Part shown: positions 62,638 through 64,000 of the stretch, piece by piece
Numbering within the stretch: position 1 is the stretch's first letter
Layout: each line of letters begins with the position of its first letter
The notes under the pieces: generated by a model
What the model saw: only the letters and a program-made list of their open reading frames with translations
What the model was told of the DNA's origin: nothing
Database searches by the model: none
NCBI GenBank assembly: GCA_963516005.1
Contig: CAUPYP010000001.1
Span: 247,910 to 311,909, forward strand
Length of the DNA: 64,000 bases
Direction: 5' to 3'
Source of the DNA: CAMUQR01 sp963516005
Lineage (GTDB): Bacteria > Patescibacteriota > Saccharimonadia > Saccharimonadales > Saccharimonadaceae
Program-made: the position numbers and the translations under genes

Positions 62638-62666
62638 TTGAAAAAGGCCTCGCTTTTTGTTAAAAT
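62638..62666 (+). promoter_or_regulatory. Promoter of tRNA-Phe
   Basis: TTGAAA (62638-62643), 17-nt spacer, TGtTAAAAT (hexamer 62661-62666), 11 nt before the tRNA. Confidence 0.75.
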
Positions 62667-62677
62667 TGACTTAGTGT

Positions 62678-62753
62678 GGCTCTTTAGCTCAGTTGGTAGA
62701 GCAGAGGCCTGAAGAGCCTTGTGTCCCCAGTTCGAGTCTGGGAGGAGCCACCA
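62678..62753 (+). tRNA. tRNA-Phe (anticodon GAA)
   Basis: 76 nt with encoded CCA. Acceptor GGCTCTT/AGGAGCC, D-loop AGTTGGTAGA, anticodon loop CTGAAGA, T-loop GTTCGAGTC. A 21-nt copy of its 3' end lies 121 bp downstream. Confidence 0.96.
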
Positions 62754-62803
62754 AAGTAAGTGCCTCACCCTTGTGGTGAGGTATTTACTTTGGCTTGTTT
62801 TTT
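62753..62803 (+). terminator. Terminator of tRNA-Phe
   Basis: A 17-bp stem with two G-U pairs (62753-62769 with 62775-62791) starting at the tRNA 3' end, then T6 at 62798-62803. Confidence 0.8.
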
Positions 62804-62856
62804 AAAGCAAGGACTCGAACTGGCAGTTCGGGCGCACGCATGAACGCTAGTTAATT

Positions 62857-62877
62857 GTCTGGGAGTAGCCACCAAAG
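62857..62877 (+). repeat. Direct repeat of the tRNA-Phe 3' end (att-like)
   Basis: Matches 62736-62756 in 20 of 21 positions, covering the T-arm 3' side, acceptor strand, CCA and three flanking bases. The 100 bp between also holds a T-arm-like sequence on the minus strand (about 62807-62826). Looks like the scar of an integration or duplication at the tRNA. Confidence 0.7.
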
Positions 62878-62909
62878 AAAAAAGATCACTTTACGTGGTC
62901 TTTTTTCTT
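62875..62909 (+). terminator. Strong hairpin terminator after the tRNA-Phe 3' copy
   Basis: A 15-bp stem (62875-62889 with 62895-62909), T6 inside the 3' arm. It follows no gene, only the tRNA fragment. The stretch 62910-62990 shows nothing I can identify. Confidence 0.75.
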
Positions 62910-62991
62910 GCACAAGTTTCACAATCTAGATTTAAGGATTGCCATCTGTGATGAAAGTTAGCATCGCGAAAATCTACACTAATTAAAAACA

Positions 62992-63011
62992 GCGTCGAGT
63001 ATCCTCTACGC
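62992..63011 (-). terminator. Terminator of tRNA-Met
   Basis: GCGT-GAG pairs with CTC-ACGC (62992-62999 with 63004-63011) with one mismatch, then TGTTTTT on the minus strand. A T-run also follows on the plus strand. Confidence 0.6.
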
Positions 63012-63032
63012 CATTTTTTATGAAACAAAACT

Positions 63033-63109
63033 TGGTAGCAGCGACTGGGATCGAACCAGTGACCTTAGGCTTATGAGTCCTACGCTCTAACCAACTGAGC
63101 TACGCTGCC
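63033..63109 (-). tRNA. tRNA-Met (anticodon CAT)
   Basis: 77 nt with encoded CCA. Acceptor GGCAGCG/CGCTGCT, anticodon loop CTCATAA, T-loop GTTCGATCC. The paired first acceptor base makes it an elongator Met or a lysidine-modified Ile(CAT) tRNA, not an initiator. The last pair of the anticodon stem is an A-G mismatch. Confidence 0.9.
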
Positions 63110-63122
63110 ACAAGACTTGTTA

Positions 63123-63131
63123 ATTTTAGCA
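63123..63131 (-). promoter_or_regulatory. Promoter of tRNA-Met
   Basis: TGcTAAAAT (hexamer 63123-63128), 13 nt before the tRNA. Confidence 0.55.
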
Positions 63132-63156
63132 AATTTAATTCCAAAAGTCAAAAAGT

Positions 63157-63189
63157 AAAAGTCGCGCCCTAGATGTTAGTGACGCGACC
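63157..63189 (-). terminator. Terminator of the dCMP deaminase gene
   Basis: GTCGCG pairs with CGCGAC (63161-63166 with 63183-63188), followed on the minus strand by TTTTACTTTTT. Confidence 0.75.
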
Positions 63190-63195
63190 ATTTCC

Positions 63196-63657
63196 TTAAC
63201 AAGGCTCCACTGGCGATAGCACAAGCTGACGCAACTTAATGCCAGCCTCATCGGCAAGTTTTTTTGACCAGACAAACTTTTGATTGCCTTTTCGCAACTT
63301 TGAATCATCGAGATAAATCACTTCTTTAATACCAGTTTGAATAATCATTTTCATGCACTCAAAACATGGATACAAAATGACATAAATTCGACACCCATGC
63401 AAATCCTGCGTAGCGTTCAAAATAGCATTGGCTTCAGCATGAGCGACATAAAAATGCTTGTCCTCGCTATCCCATGGTACTAAATCTTGATCAATTCCCC
63501 GTGGTGCGCCATTATAGCCAGCGCCCGCTACAGTGTTTTGTGGAGTAACAATAATCGCCCCAACTTGATAATCTGGATCCGGTGAGCGTTCAGCCATCAC
63601 CTGTGCCATCTTCATAAATACCTCATCCCACGAGGCACGATCTTTACGAATGTTCAT
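63196..63657 (-). CDS. dCMP deaminase (ComEB-like)
   Basis: Deaminates dCMP to dUMP for dTTP synthesis. 153 residues with the zinc ligands in AHAEANAIL (His and catalytic Glu) and PCFECMKMI (two Cys). The N-terminal WDEVFMKMAQVMAERS is typical. AAGGA 6 nt before the ATG. Monocistronic, next to the CRISPR leader. Confidence 0.92.
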   Translation of the reverse strand: MNIRKDRASWDEVFMKMAQVMAERSPDPDYQVGAIIVTPQNTVAGAGYNGAPRGIDQDLVPWDSEDKHFYVAHAEANAILNATQDLHGCRIYVILYPCFECMKMIIQTGIKEVIYLDDSKLRKGNQKFVWSKKLADEAGIKLRQLVLSPVEPC

Positions 63658-63814
63658 AATCTTTCCTTCTTTTTACAAAATCAATGCGCAATATTATCAT
63701 TATCATACAAGATTGTTTATAAAAATTAAATATCATGAGATGCAGATCAGCTGATTGCTTCACTATTAGTTTTTGTTATAATAAACTCATGCTTAACGGC
63801 ATCGGAACTCGCAA
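63658..63814 (+). promoter_or_regulatory. CRISPR leader region with promoter
   Basis: 157 nt, A/T-rich, no gene. A promoter TTGCTT (63755-63760), 16 nt, TGtTATAAT (hexamer 63777-63782) points into the array. A 10-bp palindrome ATCAGCTGAT lies just before the -35. CTATTAG-N7-TATAAT (63763-63782) is complementary to repeat positions 12-18 and 1-6. Confidence 0.6.
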
Positions 63815-64000
63815 GTTATAGTTCCCTAATAGTTTAGATATTGATATAATTGACAGACCGCGGTTAATCATTTTGCGGGGTTATAGTTCCCTAATAGTTT
63901 AGATATTGATATAATAAAACTCCCGATGGTTGAACTGGTGATTGTGTTATAGTTCCCTAATAGTTTAGATATTGATATAATTGACAGACCGCGGTTAATC
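63815..64000 (+). CRISPR. CRISPR array, type II-like repeats (start only, continues beyond the window)
   Basis: Three identical 36-bp repeats at 63815-63850, 63880-63915 and 63946-63981, beginning GTTATAGTTCCC and ending TTGATATAAT. Spacers are 29 nt (63851-63879), 30 nt (63916-63945) and a third cut by the window edge (63982 on). The first 19 nt of spacer 3 equal spacer 1. Repeat length, spacer length and complementary ends (GTTATA / TATAAT) match type II arrays. No cas gene is in the window. Confidence 0.93.

Noticed and set aside
62910..62990. Further tRNA or small gene between the tRNA-Phe debris and tRNA-Met
   Set aside because: I could not find a cloverleaf, promoter or ORF in this stretch.
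63110..63814. cas genes next to the array
   Set aside because: The only gene left of the array is a dCMP deaminase. Any cas genes must lie to the right of the window or elsewhere.

Overview
The window reads as a compact bacterial chromosome of Gram-positive-like gene order, most likely from a reduced genome of the Candidate Phyla Radiation (Patescibacteria; Saccharibacteria would fit, but no ribosomal RNA is present to prove it). The reasons are a shortened alanyl-tRNA synthetase without its C-terminal domain, a NAD-dependent DNA ligase without its zinc cysteines, many genes that seem to lack a 5' untranslated leader, small single-pass membrane proteins between housekeeping genes, and near-continuous short operons. 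The genetic code is standard. TAA and TAG end almost every gene and TGA is rare.

Layout from left to right. 1-4.9 kb: tyrS-pgcA-recG operon (minus; recG runs off the left edge). 5.1-7.8 kb: a class A penicillin-binding protein (plus). 7.9-13.8 kb: clpC - HExxH membrane protein - radA - yacL-like PIN/TRAM operon (minus). 14-15.1 kb: nusA behind a leader terminator. 15.3-15.8 kb: a small secreted protein. 16.1-19.3 kb: RNase J and a CobW-type GTPase (plus). 19.3-27.1 kb: LysM-CHAP hydrolase, mltG, ruvX, a membrane protein resembling phage baseplate J, an FtsA/PilM-like ATPase and alaS (minus). 27.2-32.6 kb: an orphan gene, a DUF898 protein, the cysteine desulfurase - DUF218 - mnmA tRNA-thiolation operon, and unknown proteins. 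32.6-39.1 kb: a third unknown protein, tatD, metG, two accessory genes, ksgA and a G5/3D-domain wall protein. 39.2-45.1 kb: dnaE and a DUF5665 protein, a YtxG/YtxH pair, galU. 45.1-52.4 kb: gatCAB with an inserted HEPN-like membrane gene, then pheST. 52.5-56.6 kb: histidine phosphatase, aquaporin-like protein, eno, a broken membrane protein. 56.8-61.5 kb: ligA, a membrane protein, htpX, lemA. 61.8-63.7 kb: an orphan gene, four tRNA genes (Leu, Cys, Phe, Met) mixed with tRNA fragments, and a dCMP deaminase. 63.8 kb to the right edge: the start of a CRISPR array with 36-bp repeats of type II character.

Together the genes cover aminoacylation and tRNA modification (tyrS, alaS, metG, pheST, gatCAB, mnmA), replication and repair (dnaE, ligA, recG, radA, ruvX), RNA turnover and termination (rnj, nusA), peptidoglycan growth and remodelling (PBP, mltG, CHAP hydrolase, G5/3D protein), protein quality control (clpC, htpX/lemA) and a little sugar metabolism (pgcA, galU, eno). 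About five short monocistronic genes with strong promoters and very strong Shine-Dalgarno sites sit between these operons and look like accessory cassettes.

The points most worth a second look are the CRISPR array (repeated spacer, promoter-like repeat ends, possible anti-repeat in the leader), the set of apparently leaderless genes, the terminator in the nusA leader, two orphan promoter-terminator units, the zinc-less LigA, and the UGA-interrupted membrane protein.
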